64,000 nt of DNA from Flavobacterium galactosidilyticum (GCF_020911945.1 NZ_CP087135.1:2282001-2346000); one strand, 5' to 3'. Numbered from the stretch's first letter, positions 1 through 8,677 are shown. Numbers and translations are program-made. Notes: generated from the letters alone by a model not told the origin.

Positions 1-1296
1 TGATTGAATGTTCGCTTTATCATCTACTTGACCAATTTTATTATTTGGTGTTTTAATTTTGTCTTCATTTGTTGTAGTGACATTTGTCTTAAAATTTGAT
101 ATTTGATCATTTTCTGATAAAGGGTTTAAATCCATATTATATCCCATTTCTTTTTTATTTTCATCATAATAGAATTTAAATGGTTTTATAGGTGTATTTC
201 CAGATTGGTTACTACTGCCACTACGATTGTTGTCTTTGAATTCACTTTTAATGCTGATAATTTCTCCATTGGAATTTCTTTTGATATTGAAAAAAGTTAA
301 ATCAATATTATACAAATTCTTTATTTGTTCGCAATGTTCTTTAATTTCCGCGTCGGTGGTGTTTTTGGTAATAACCATGTTGATTTCATCAATTTTAACA
401 TGTTTAATTTCAATGTCATCGGATTTTTTCTCCTGAGCGATGACTTCAATTTGAAATAATAGTACAAAGGCAATAAGTGCCGGTAATACGGAGAAATACT
501 TCCAATAATGGCTGTTTTTTGATTGATTTTTGTTTAACATAACGATTCGTTTTTTGATTAATGATTGATAAAAATGATTACTGATGGCAACACAATTTTC
601 CTGTGTTGTTATTTTTAAAAGGGTGATTTGATAGGCTTTTTTATCCGAAATGTGTTTTGATGCTTCACTATCGGCAATGAATTCTAGATTTTGAACCATC
701 GCTTTTTTGTACAACCAAATCAACGGATTGAACCAAAAAATGACACAAAAAAATCTTGAAATTAGCACATCAATGCTGTGTTTTTGTAGGCTATGTACTT
801 TTTCGTGTTCTAAAATATTTTCTAATTCGACAGCAGTATATAAAGACGAATTGTAAACGATGTAATTGAAATAGGAGAAAGGAGCAATGTTTTCGGCGAT
901 GTCTATTAATTTGAAATTACCATGCTTTTGCATCGTTTTTCCTTTTAATAATTTAATTAGGCTATTAAAATCAAAAACTAGTTTGAGAAACGAAATGACA
1001 ATTCCTATAAAGTACGCATAAGCTAACATTAAGTACCAATTAATTTTTGGTTCTGGAGCAGCTACCGAAGTTGTCACAGGAATATTGGACCAATCGAACG
1101 AAGCTATTGATGGTTCTATCCAAACTATTTTGCTAATAAAAAACAAAGGAAGAATTGTAGAAGTAATTAATCCCAAAAGTAAAAACCATCTGTTTGTCGT
1201 GAAGAAGGTCTCTTTTCTTAAAAGTAACATGTAGGCTAAGTAAAATAGCACAATCAAGGCACTTGCTTTTATAAAGTAAATAAATACATTTTCCAT
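1..1296 (-). CDS. M56 family (BlaR1/MecR1-like) sensor metalloprotease, partial
   Basis: I translated this directly from the minus strand. The start is MENVFIYFIKASALIVLFYL, and the frame stays open for 432 codons to the window edge, so the C-terminus is missing. The N-terminal half has several membrane segments. A zinc-protease HEXXH motif is visible (LEHEKVH), followed by the family signature around NPLIWLYKK and the downstream block QSLIKKRIVMLNK. A further membrane segment leads into a soluble periplasmic part. The family senses cell-wall stress or beta-lactams and cleaves a cognate BlaI repressor. The start lies 5 bases after the blaI stop, so the two form one operon behind the BlaI-type operators at 1684-1739. 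The ligand is unknown; many Bacteroidota copies carry a TonB-like tail, which would lie outside the window. Confidence 0.85.
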   Translation of the reverse strand, partial: MENVFIYFIKASALIVLFYLAYMLLLRKETFFTTNRWFLLLGLITSTILPLFFISKIVWIEPSIASFDWSNIPVTTSVAAPEPKINWYLMLAYAYFIGIVISFLKLVFDFNSLIKLLKGKTMQKHGNFKLIDIAENIAPFSYFNYIVYNSSLYTAVELENILEHEKVHSLQKHSIDVLISRFFCVIFWFNPLIWLYKKAMVQNLEFIADSEASKHISDKKAYQITLLKITTQENCVAISNHFYQSLIKKRIVMLNKNQSKNSHYWKYFSVLPALIAFVLLFQIEVIAQEKKSDDIEIKHVKIDEINMVITKNTTDAEIKEHCEQIKNLYNIDLTFFNIKRNSNGEIISIKSEFKDNNRSGSSNQSGNTPIKPFKFYYDENKKEMGYNMDLNPLSENDQISNFKTNVTTTNEDKIKTPNNKIGQVDDKANIQS

Positions 1297-1301
1297 AACT
1301 A

Positions 1302-1658
1302 TTATTTTTTTTCAATCATGGCTAAAATTTCTCGCAGTTCATCGGCAGATATTTTCTCTTCCTTTGCAAAAAAGGACACCATATTTTTATAAGAACTATT
1401 GAAATAATTATCAATTGCAGTGTTCATGAACTTCTTTCTATAGTCTTCAATAGGAACAATAGGATAATATTGATGGGTATTTCCAAAAGCATTATGAGCG
1501 ACAAAACCTTTTTCCTCGAGATTACGCACAATAGTAGATAGCGTATTGTAATGCGGTTGATCCTCCGTTATTTCAGCCATGACTTCTTTGACGAAAGCTT
1601 TTTTAAGCCTCCATATAATCTGCATGATTTCCTCTTCTTTGTTCGTTAGTTTTTGCAT
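1302..1658 (-). CDS. BlaI/MecI/CopY family transcriptional repressor
   Basis: This 118-residue protein is the usual length for a BlaI family repressor. It opens MQKLTNKEEEIMQIIWRLKK, the typical first helix of the winged-helix domain, with the recognition region around YNTLSTIVRNLEEKGFV. The C-terminal half is a dimerisation helix pair. Family members repress their own operon until an M56 protease cleaves them. Here that protease is encoded immediately downstream in the same operon. Three 16-base palindromes in its own promoter are probable binding sites. Substrate specificity (beta-lactam or other) cannot be read from the sequence. Confidence 0.92.
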   Translation of the reverse strand: MQKLTNKEEEIMQIIWRLKKAFVKEVMAEITEDQPHYNTLSTIVRNLEEKGFVAHNAFGNTHQYYPIVPIEDYRKKFMNTAIDNYFNSSYKNMVSFFAKEEKISADELREILAMIEKK

Positions 1659-1674
1659 GATTTTTTATTTGAAT

Positions 1675-1739
1675 CAAACCTACAACTATATTTTTAGTTA
1701 ACAAACTATTTTTATAGTTATTTAACTATTATTTTAGTT
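1675..1739 (-). promoter_or_regulatory. blaI promoter with three phased BlaI-type operators
   Basis: On the minus strand a -33 box TTTG (1705-1702) and an exact -7 box TAGGTTTG (1682-1675) are 19 bases apart, ending 16 bases before the blaI start. Three inverted repeats of the form AACTA-N6-TAGTT lie at 1684-1699, 1704-1719 and 1724-1739, exactly 20 bases apart. The first fills the spacer and the second overlaps the -33 box. The form is close to the TACTA/TAGTA half-sites known for BlaI and MecI. Confidence 0.8.
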
Positions 1740-1875
1740 TTATATCTATTTTTTTTAGAATAGAGTGCGAAATTTATAACATAAAAAGTGTTTTGTAAAA
1801 TGAAAATAGTTGATGAAAAGGAGATTGCGTGAGGGATAGAAGCTAGCTACCAAAGTAGCGCGTATAGCCCGACAG

Positions 1876-1929
1876 CATTAGGAAAAGGGGCTACGTAACA
1901 AAATTATCACTTAGCCCCTTTTCCTAATG
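1876..1929. repeat. 18-bp perfect inverted repeat, possible terminator of the MFS gene
   Basis: Bases 1876-1893 (CATTAGGAAAAGGGGCTA) are perfectly complementary to 1912-1929, with an 18-base loop. It starts 28 bases past the MFS stop codon, where a minus-strand terminator would be expected. No T-run follows the stem on either strand, so intrinsic termination is uncertain. It may instead protect the mRNA end. Confidence 0.6.
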
Positions 1930-1957
1930 GAGTCACGCACAAAGTATAATAATGAGA

Positions 1958-3175
1958 TTAATTTTCTTCTCTCCGAACTAGTTTTTGCAACCAGATACAA
2001 CCAGCAAGCGATAGCATTCCTAAAGTTCCCATAACAAACCAATTAGTTTGATAGCCAAAGTTAGCTATGATTTCAAGTCCAGTTTTAGAGCTGGCAATAT
2101 GTGCTAAACTAAAACTCATTGTGAACAATGCCATATAACGACCTTCGTGTCCTTTTGGCGCTCTACTTAAAGCAAAAGAGTTCGAGAATGGGAAGATGAA
2201 CATTTCGCCAAAAGTGATAAAAAGGATGCTTACAACGAGCATTCCTGCCCAAATATTGATTAATAGAATATAAAAACTAATCGCCATCAGTAATGAACCC
2301 CAAAGGATAATCTTGATTTTATTGATGTTTTTTCGTTGGCTAAAACTTACAATTGGCATTTCGAGAAAGAATATTAACAAACCATTTAACGATAATAAAA
2401 GTCCACTTTGAAATTCAGTTAGACCAAATTTTTCATTATGATACAAAGGTAATGTTGTGAAAAGTTGGAAGAAAAGCATTGCCGTAATAAAGCAAATGAA
2501 CAGAAAAATCCAGAATATTTTGTCTTTAAAAACGGATGCAGGTATTTCAGTTTCGGTACTACTTACGGCTAAATCAGCTGGTTTTTTGCGCTCTTTTACT
2601 AATAAGGTAAAAATCAAAATAGAAACAATACAAGAAGTTCCATCTATCCAAAACAATCCGCTATAGCCTAAATTCATGATGATTAGACCACCTAATGCGG
2701 GTCCGGCGGTAAATCCTAGATTAACAGCAAGCCTAACCAGAGTCAGTGCTCTGGTGCGATTTTCGGGTTTGGCATACGTTCCTAATGACACAAACATGGC
2801 AGGGCGAAACATATCAGCGACGGTCATAATGAAGAACATCGCAAAACACAATCCCCAGAAAGTGCGCACGTATTGGACTGCAAACAACAACAATCCGCTC
2901 GTAAATAAACTAAAAACCATGATTTTGTAAAACCCTATTTTATCCGTTAATTTTCCGCCAAGCCAAGAGCCCAACATCGAACCAAAACCAAAACATACCA
3001 TTATCCATCCCACTTGAGCGTAGGAAAAATTTAAATCTTCTTTCAAATATTTGGATAAAAACGGTAAAACCATCGTCCCAGCACGATTGATAAAGGTAAT
3101 TAAGGTTAAAACCCAAACCTCTCGTGTAAATCCCCGGTAATTATTGATGTAGCGACTAAAAGCAGTTTTGATCAT
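1958..3175 (-). CDS. MFS transporter, probable drug-type exporter
   Basis: This 405-residue protein has about 12 hydrophobic segments, normal for the major facilitator superfamily. The loop after the second segment carries the family motif A in the form GSWLGGKLTDKIG. The interior sequence FRPAMFVSLGTYAKPENR resembles DHA1-type drug exporters. It is an inner-membrane proton-driven transporter; the substrate cannot be told. It is the last gene before the ICE and looks like host chromosome. Its -7 box coincides with the candidate attachment core at 3194-3203, so ICE insertion may have replaced its upstream promoter half. Confidence 0.85.
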   Translation of the reverse strand: MIKTAFSRYINNYRGFTREVWVLTLITFINRAGTMVLPFLSKYLKEDLNFSYAQVGWIMVCFGFGSMLGSWLGGKLTDKIGFYKIMVFSLFTSGLLLFAVQYVRTFWGLCFAMFFIMTVADMFRPAMFVSLGTYAKPENRTRALTLVRLAVNLGFTAGPALGGLIIMNLGYSGLFWIDGTSCIVSILIFTLLVKERKKPADLAVSSTETEIPASVFKDKIFWIFLFICFITAMLFFQLFTTLPLYHNEKFGLTEFQSGLLLSLNGLLIFFLEMPIVSFSQRKNINKIKIILWGSLLMAISFYILLINIWAGMLVVSILFITFGEMFIFPFSNSFALSRAPKGHEGRYMALFTMSFSLAHIASSKTGLEIIANFGYQTNWFVMGTLGMLSLAGCIWLQKLVRREEN

Positions 3176-3193
3176 AAAATGATTTTATATGGT

Positions 3194-3203
3194 GCAAATT
3201 TAC
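3194..3203 (-). promoter_or_regulatory. -7 box of the MFS gene and exact IntDOT-type att core (GTAAATTTGC)
   Basis: The minus strand reads GTAAATTTGC, an exact match to the GTANNTTTGC core used by the CTnDOT integrase. It contains TAAATTTG, an exact Bacteroidota -7 box, placed about 20 bases before the MFS start. It lies between the last apparent host gene and the integrase, where the left attachment site should be. Because the -7 consensus and the att core overlap by design, a chance match is possible. Confidence 0.4.
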
Positions 3204-3519
3204 AATGTTTTTTAGGAGCTTTTTCCAGCTATCCGCTACAATCTTTTCTTTTTTTTTGAAAAAAGAATTAATAAAAAGCAAAAGTAAGCAAAACGGCGAA
3301 AACCGTTACTATATAGTGGTTTATAAAGTGGTAGTACAAAGTTGGAAGACTGTGTACTTTAGTTTTTGGGCTTGAAATGACAAGGTTAGGTTACTAAATC
3401 GTTACTGGTTAATACCTAAATAAAATACTATAACCGTTTATACTTCAGTTATTTGCATCATTTTTCATATTTACTTGTAACTCAATGAAAGTTAATTTTA
3501 AACATTAAATTTTTGAGTT
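3204..3519. other. Intergenic region upstream of integrase, likely ICE left end
   Basis: No gene is visible. There is a T/A hairpin (3246-3254 with 3259-3267). Bases 3325-3341 carry a GTGGTAGT motif that recurs upstream of traE. The integrase promoter should lie in the last 100 bases, but no exact TAnnTTTG box with good spacing was found. Confidence 0.5.
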
Positions 3520-4785
3520 ATGGAGAAGACAAAAAAATCCACGTTCAAACTACTTTTCTACCTAAAGAAAAATGAACCGAAGAAGAATGGAACAGTTGCA
3601 ATTATGGGGCGTATTACCGTTGATGGTAAACCAACATCTTTCAGTACAAAATTAGAAATAGATCCTAAAATATGGGATTTAAAACACGGTAGGGTTTTAG
3701 GCAAGAGTACCCAAGCATTGGCAATCAACCTTAAATTGGATAAAATAAGATTGCGCATAGACCAGCATTATGATGAAATGTTTAAAGATGAAGGTTTCGT
3801 TACAGCACAAAAACTAAAGATTTCCTTTTTAGGTATCGGTGTTATGGCCGATACAATTCTTACTGTTTTTGCAGATCACAATGGCGACTTTAAAAAAATG
3901 GTCGATAAAGAACAACGTTCTGCAAGCACTTATGCGAAATATGATATTGTTTATAGACACTTAGCTGAGTTTATCCAATTGCGTTATTACAGACCCGATA
4001 TGGCTTTCAGAGAACTTACACCAGATTTTATTCGTGAGTTCGACTTCTTTCTGCGTGTAGATAAGGAATGTACGCATAATACCGTATGGGTTTATACGAT
4101 GCCTGTCATCCGAATGGTAGAGCTTGCTATTAAAAAAGGACTAATCAGAAAAAATCCTTTCGAAGATTACGAGATTACGATGAACGAGAAAGATCGGGGT
4201 TATCTGCTGAAAGAAGATGTGGAGAAGATTATGGTTCATAAAGTAGATGCAAGGTTTGACTTAGTCCGGGATTTATTTGTATTCAGTTGCTTTACAGGTT
4301 TATCTTATGCCGATATTAAGAAGTTAAAGCGAAGCAATATCCAATCATTCTTTGACGGGCATCAATGGATCATAAGCAGGCGTAAAAAATCAGACATTGC
4401 ATCAAATGTGCGTTTGCTTGAAATACCTAAAAGAATAATTAATAAATACGTGGGTGTTATGAGGAATGAACTTGTTTTCCCTATACCATCTAATGCTACT
4501 TGCAACACCCATATCCGCAAGGTTGCAGGGCAGGCAGAGGTTTTTCCAGAGCATAAAATTGGTTTTCATACAGCCAGGCATACTTTCGGAACAATGTTTC
4601 TGACCGAAGGTGTTCCACTTGAAAGCCTTAGCAAAATGATGGGGCATAAAAACATTTCTACCACACAGATTTATGCTAAAATTACCAGCCAAAAAATCAG
4701 TAAGGATATGGATTTGGTTTCAGATAAATTCCAATCTATGGAACGTGCATTTTTAGCTACTAAGGAAGAGCTTGTTGTTGGATAG
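3520..4785 (+). CDS. int: Tyrosine recombinase (ICE integrase, IntDOT-like)
   Basis: This 421-residue protein integrates and excises the element by strand exchange at att sites. Its order is an N-terminal arm-binding region (1-95), a SAM-like core-binding domain (about 110-215) and a catalytic domain (about 225-405). Catalytic residues visible are H-x-x-R in HTARHTFG, the histidine of MMGHKN and the nucleophile tyrosine in TTQIYAKI. The first catalytic arginine is replaced by serine in FTGLSYADI, as reported for IntDOT. The gene reads away from the chromosomal genes into the element and is followed by a strong terminator. The start is preceded by an A/T-rich stretch rather than a Shine-Dalgarno sequence, as is normal in this phylum. 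Confidence 0.93.
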   Translation: MEKTKKSTFKLLFYLKKNEPKKNGTVAIMGRITVDGKPTSFSTKLEIDPKIWDLKHGRVLGKSTQALAINLKLDKIRLRIDQHYDEMFKDEGFVTAQKLKISFLGIGVMADTILTVFADHNGDFKKMVDKEQRSASTYAKYDIVYRHLAEFIQLRYYRPDMAFRELTPDFIREFDFFLRVDKECTHNTVWVYTMPVIRMVELAIKKGLIRKNPFEDYEITMNEKDRGYLLKEDVEKIMVHKVDARFDLVRDLFVFSCFTGLSYADIKKLKRSNIQSFFDGHQWIISRRKKSDIASNVRLLEIPKRIINKYVGVMRNELVFPIPSNATCNTHIRKVAGQAEVFPEHKIGFHTARHTFGTMFLTEGVPLESLSKMMGHKNISTTQIYAKITSQKISKDMDLVSDKFQSMERAFLATKEELVVG

Positions 4786-4814
4786 ATTTTATAATCCTTT
4801 AGGTAAGATTTAGA

Positions 4815-4842
4815 AGCAGGATTTAACGATCCTGCTTTTTTT
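4815..4842 (+). terminator. Rho-independent terminator of int
   Basis: An 8-bp stem AGCAGGAT/ATCCTGCT with a 6-base loop is followed by seven T. It lies 30 bases past the integrase stop. Confidence 0.9.
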
Positions 4843-5329
4843 GTGCCCATATTTTATCCCCAAAGCACATTTATTTTCTTTCCTCAACCCCATCCCATAA
4901 AAGAGCTTTGGTTGGATATACTGAAAAACATATCGAAAAATTCTGGCCAAATTCCAAGCAATATTTTTCAATATCCTTTTGGTGGCTTTCATAGCCACAA
5001 ACACTTAAAAATGGTTAAAAATTCTGCCAGATAAATGCTGGTTTTGTAATCACATAGACCATTTCTTAATGCCTTTTCCATTGGCTTCCACATAGGCTTC
5101 CACATAGGCTTTTATCCAAGAGCCAGTATGCTGTTTTGTCCCATTTCAAGAGCAAAGGTATTTCCGTGTTCTTAACGCAGCATCAAGGTCAAGCCCTGCG
5201 GGTTTGCCAAAAAATCTCCACCCATTCGGGTCGTATTTTTTGTCAAAACCTTGCTGTTGCTAAACACGAACCTTTTATGCTCGTGAAACGAAACAAAGCA
5301 TACTCCGGCTCTTTAAACGAATAAAAAAA
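4843..5329. other. Non-coding leader between int and the ssb cluster
   Basis: I see no convincing gene; the short open frames have unnatural composition. It holds a small hairpin GTGGCT/AGCCAC (4982-4998) and a 12-base tandem repeat with 2.3 copies (5083-5110, unit GGCTTCCACATA). It may carry the promoter of the ssb-PRTRC gene run. Confidence 0.5.
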
Positions 5330-5443
5330 ATGTCAGAAATGAAAAAATACAGCATTAGAAATGGTAAAAGAGAAACGAAACTTCAGCACCTCCTCTCATT
5401 ACCGAATAAATCAAAAAAAATAAAATCAGAACAAAATCAATAA
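5330..5443 (+). CDS. Small basic ORF upstream of ssb (37 aa), uncertain
   Basis: An ATG follows an A-run and opens a 37-residue Lys-rich peptide, MSEMKKYSIRNGKRETKLQH and on. It ends 17 bases before ssb, in the same direction. The composition (K, N, S, Q) is plausible for this genome. No family is recognised, and it could be a leader peptide or chance. Confidence 0.3.
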   Translation: MSEMKKYSIRNGKRETKLQHLLSLPNKSKKIKSEQNQ

Positions 5444-5460
5444 CGCAAAAAATAGAAATT

Positions 5461-5838
5461 ATGAACATCACAGGAAGATTGACGAGAGATGCAGAGGTAC
5501 GCACAACGTCACAGCAAAAACAAGTAGTAAACTTTTCGGTAGCAATCAACGACAGCTACCGTAACAAACAGGGCGAACGCATAGAACAGACGACCTATTT
5601 TGATTGCTCCTATTGGATAACGCCCAATGTTGCCAAAATCCTAACAAAAGGCTCGTTGGTGGAATTATCGGGCAGGGTAACTGCAAGAGCGTGGACAGGC
5701 AATGACGGAGAAGCACACGCAGGACTGAATTTTCACACCTCCCAAATCAAACTGCACGGAGGTGGTAAAAAATTAGAAACTGTACAAGCTACCGTAGAAA
5801 CAGCCACTAAAAAAACAGAGGACGACCTCCCATTTTAA
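5461..5838 (+). CDS. ssb: Single-stranded DNA-binding protein
   Basis: This 125-residue OB-fold protein starts MNITGRLTRDAEVRTT, the usual SSB opening, and ends with the acidic tip DDLPF that contacts replication and repair partners. It is shorter than most chromosomal SSBs because it lacks a long flexible linker, which is common for plasmid and ICE copies. It should coat the transferred strand during conjugation. It opens a plus-strand run of ICE genes with short gaps up to 11613. Confidence 0.95.
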   Translation: MNITGRLTRDAEVRTTSQQKQVVNFSVAINDSYRNKQGERIEQTTYFDCSYWITPNVAKILTKGSLVELSGRVTARAWTGNDGEAHAGLNFHTSQIKLHGGGKKLETVQATVETATKKTEDDLPF

Positions 5839-5873
5839 CAACGAGTATTCAAACAATTTTAAATCATTTTATC

Positions 5874-6947
5874 ATGGCACATAATATCAATTTCAACGAG
5901 AGAACAGGACGTTATTCATTCTTTAGCGTACAACAAAAAGCGTGGCACGGTTTGGGGCAAATCGTAGAGCAATACCCAACAAGCGAGGAAGCTATCAGAC
6001 ACGCAGGATTAGATTATGAAGTCGTAAAATCTCCTCTATTTACCAAAGGTTCGGGTATTGTCGAAACGGCAAACGGCATTGAGATAGGCAGTAGCGAATT
6101 GGAAGTACCTAACTATTTCGCCAACATACGCACCGATAACAATGTAGTATTAGGTGTAGTTGGTAAGGATTACCACATCGTACAAAACCGTGAAGCCTTT
6201 AATTTCTTTGATGCTATTGTAGGCGGTGGCGAGGGTATTCTGTATGAAACCGCAGGAGCGTTAGGCAACGGAGAGCGCATATTTATCACAGCCAAATTGC
6301 CCGACTATATCCGTGTAGGTAATGGTGATGATGTAACAGAAAAATACATTTTCCTAACTACTTCGCACGATGGTAGCGGAAGTATCACAGCCGCATTTAC
6401 ACCTGTCAGAATTGTTTGCCAAAATACGCTAAATGCTTCGCTACGCAGTATGACCAATGTAGTTCGTATCAAACATACTTCGGGAGCAAAACAACGTATC
6501 GAAAACGCCCATAAAATTATGGGACTGGCGAACACTTTGAGCAACCAATTAGAGGACATTTTTAATGAATGGGCAAGCGTAAAAGTAACAGACCGAGAAG
6601 TAAGAAAGCTAATCCAATTGGCACTTTGCCCGAATAAAGAAACGTTTGACTTAATTAAAAAAGGTGCAGAAGATGAAATTTCAACCTTGTTTAAAAACAC
6701 CGTTGATGATGCTTTTTCTTACGCGATGATAAGCGACACGCAACAAATGGATACTACTAAAGGCACATTGTTCGGAGCGTACAATGCCGTTACAGGCTAT
6801 TATCAGAATGTACGCAATTACAAAAATGATGAAGCCAAGTTGCAGAGTATTGTATTGGGTGGTACTGCCCAACTCAAATCACAGAAAGCATTTGACTTGT
6901 GTACCTCTTTTGCAACGGATGGTGCGGAAATCTTAAACCTTAACTAA
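5874..6947 (+). CDS. DUF932 domain protein (phage/plasmid-like)
   Basis: This 357-residue protein has the DUF932 opening MAHNINFNERTGRYSFFSVQ and the typical WHGLGQ box at about residues 24-29. A central VLGVVGKDYHIVQNREAF segment is also characteristic. The family is common on plasmids, phages and ICEs; its biochemical role is not established. It is probably co-transcribed with ssb (35-base gap). The length is normal and no defects are seen. Confidence 0.9.
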   Translation: MAHNINFNERTGRYSFFSVQQKAWHGLGQIVEQYPTSEEAIRHAGLDYEVVKSPLFTKGSGIVETANGIEIGSSELEVPNYFANIRTDNNVVLGVVGKDYHIVQNREAFNFFDAIVGGGEGILYETAGALGNGERIFITAKLPDYIRVGNGDDVTEKYIFLTTSHDGSGSITAAFTPVRIVCQNTLNASLRSMTNVVRIKHTSGAKQRIENAHKIMGLANTLSNQLEDIFNEWASVKVTDREVRKLIQLALCPNKETFDLIKKGAEDEISTLFKNTVDDAFSYAMISDTQQMDTTKGTLFGAYNAVTGYYQNVRNYKNDEAKLQSIVLGGTAQLKSQKAFDLCTSFATDGAEILNLN

Positions 6948-6999
6948 ATAACCACAGGCTATCGCCTTAATCGGTGGTAGTCTACTAATAACAAACATT

Positions 7000-7482
7000 A
7001 TGGCAAATTGGTGTAGTAATACGGTTGTTTTCGAGGGTAAACCCAAAGCAATCGAACAGATACAGAAGCTATTCAAGTTAATGGCAGAACAGGAACTAAA
7101 AGAAAAATGTGGACAGTTACCCGACTTTATTTCGGAAGATAACGGAGGTTATTTCTTTGCTACCTACCAGTATGAAGGCGATACAGACGTATTTCAATAC
7201 GAAACAAAATGGTCGCCTAATATGGAAGTGGTACAAAAAATAGCAGAACACTATAAAGTGAATTTCATACAGGATTATGAGGAATTGGGTTGCTTGATAT
7301 ATGGCAGAGCAACATTTGCTGACAAGCTACTCACAGATATTTATTTGGAAGACGAAGATTTTGAAAAATTTCAATTTGACCAAGAAACCGATACTTATCA
7401 TTTTGAGGGTAAAGAATACGACAGCGAATGGGAAATATTAGAAACCTTGTTAGAGCAGAAAATAGCCAATCATCAACCTTAA
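7000..7482 (+). CDS. DUF1281/YubB-like ferredoxin-fold protein
   Basis: This 160-residue acidic protein opens MANWCSNTVVFEG. This N-terminus marks the YubB/DUF1281 group found on plasmids, phages and ICEs. A second conserved patch reads YETKWSPNMEVVQKIAEHY. The role is unknown; proteins of this group are usually in leading regions of conjugative elements. It lies in the ssb-PRTRC run, 52 bases after the DUF932 gene. Confidence 0.75.
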   Translation: MANWCSNTVVFEGKPKAIEQIQKLFKLMAEQELKEKCGQLPDFISEDNGGYFFATYQYEGDTDVFQYETKWSPNMEVVQKIAEHYKVNFIQDYEELGCLIYGRATFADKLLTDIYLEDEDFEKFQFDQETDTYHFEGKEYDSEWEILETLLEQKIANHQP

Positions 7483-7493
7483 AAACAAGAATA

Positions 7494-7829
7494 ATGGAAA
7501 CGAAAGTAATAGCCACCAAGTTTGTCCGCTATGATGTACCCGAATTGGAAACCCTACAATTTGCAAAGGTTTATCTATTGAGGGAAAAACTGAACAAAGG
7601 CGAAAAAATGAACCGAGCCGAAAAGAATTGGCTTGCAGACGCAGTAAACCGAAATGCCTATTTCAAAAAAGCAGTTCCCTTGCACGGCTATCGGTTTGGT
7701 TTTGAAGATGTTTTGAAAAACTATGTAGTGAAGCAATACGGCAATTGGTCAGAATACAATGCACCCGACAAGACAAGCCTTAGAAGCATTGTATATGGTA
7801 GGATTGAACAAATAGCACAAATTAATTAA
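7494..7829 (+). CDS. ICE hypothetical protein (111 aa)
   Basis: I do not recognise a named family. The open frame extends upstream into the previous gene, but the ATG at 7494 (METKVIATKFVRYD), 11 bases after the preceding stop, fits the spacing of the run. The protein is basic with many aromatic residues and no membrane segment. Small proteins of this look are common between ssb and PRTRC genes in Bacteroidota ICEs. Confidence 0.7.
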   Translation: METKVIATKFVRYDVPELETLQFAKVYLLREKLNKGEKMNRAEKNWLADAVNRNAYFKKAVPLHGYRFGFEDVLKNYVVKQYGNWSEYNAPDKTSLRSIVYGRIEQIAQIN

Positions 7830-7839
7830 TCCAACAGCT

Positions 7840-8034
7840 ATGAAAATAACAGACATAAATGGTTGCCAAATCGAAGTAACAGATTTAAAGGAAGCCATAA
7901 AAATAGCAAGACGATATAAAGAATATCGCCACGAGGACAGCAATTTTTCGGAGTTTGACAAAAGACAGAAAACCTATTGGTCGGATATGTACGAGAAACT
8001 AAGAGCAATCAAAGCACAATTAACAACATCTTAA
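7840..8034 (+). CDS. ICE hypothetical protein (64 aa)
   Basis: This short charged protein begins MKITDINGCQIEVTDLKEAI and has a central helix rich in R, K, E and Y. It is in the operon run, 10 bases after the previous stop. No function can be assigned. Position and spacing support it as a real gene. Confidence 0.65.
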   Translation: MKITDINGCQIEVTDLKEAIKIARRYKEYRHEDSNFSEFDKRQKTYWSDMYEKLRAIKAQLTTS

Positions 8035-8045
8035 ATTTTACAGCA

Positions 8046-8660
8046 ATGAATACTAATTTTTTCAATCAGATAGCACAGTTGGACTTTACAGGGGTATTAC
8101 AACTGAACATTTCAAAAAGAGCAGAAAATAACCTAATCGTTTCGGTTATCCTCAATAACGAACAATGCGGAGATAACGCCAAAAACCTAATTCCGCCACT
8201 AATATTTAACGCAACACCCCAAGAGTTTGACGATGGTTTTTTTGAGCAGATAACCGCACCCATCAAAACCGTTTCGGGTTTAATGGTGGACATGGAAAAA
8301 TTTCTAAAACAATTAGAAGAAGTCAAAAAACAATCGGCTATGGAGAAAGAAAAAGCCGACAAACAGAAGAAAGAACAGGAAGCCAAAGACAAGAAATTTA
8401 AAGACGGAATGGCAAAGGCGGATGAGTTAGAAAAAGAGGGAAAATTCCGTGAAGCGTGGATGAAAGTACCCGAGATAACGGAGTTTCCCGAAAAAGCGGA
8501 CGAGATACGCAAACGTAAAATAGCATTGTCTGACAAGTTTGCAACACCGAGCCTTTTTGGAGCAATGGAAGAAACAAAACCCGAACTGCAACAAGAGGAA
8601 AAAGTTACAGTAGATTATCCTACTGATGAAACGGACGAAGAAGAAGAACAAGAGTATTAA
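8046..8660 (+). CDS. PRTRC system protein E
   Basis: This 204-residue protein begins MNTNFFNQIAQLDFTGVLQL; I chose this ATG over an in-frame upstream one because the latter overlaps the previous gene. Residues 1-95 form the conserved PRTRC-E part. About 95-145 is a Lys/Glu-rich coiled coil, and a strongly acidic tail (TDETDEEEEQEY) closes it. The ParB-related, ThiF-related cassette is known only from sequence surveys of plasmids and ICEs, so the role is unknown. Protein C follows after 17 bases. Confidence 0.85.
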   Translation: MNTNFFNQIAQLDFTGVLQLNISKRAENNLIVSVILNNEQCGDNAKNLIPPLIFNATPQEFDDGFFEQITAPIKTVSGLMVDMEKFLKQLEEVKKQSAMEKEKADKQKKEQEAKDKKFKDGMAKADELEKEGKFREAWMKVPEITEFPEKADEIRKRKIALSDKFATPSLFGAMEETKPELQQEEKVTVDYPTDETDEEEEQEY

Positions 8661-8677
8661 CCCAAAAAATCAGATTT

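Noticed and set aside
3278..3287. Second IntDOT-like core (GCAAAAGTAA, 9 of 10)
   Set aside because: One mismatch at a conserved base; the exact match at 3194-3203 is better placed.
4843..5034. ORF after the int terminator (63 aa)
   Set aside because: Both strands have open frames here with odd composition and no family resemblance; likely chance.
5083..5110. 12-base tandem repeat (2.3 copies) as iteron or CRISPR
   Set aside because: Too few copies, no spacers and no replication or cas gene near.
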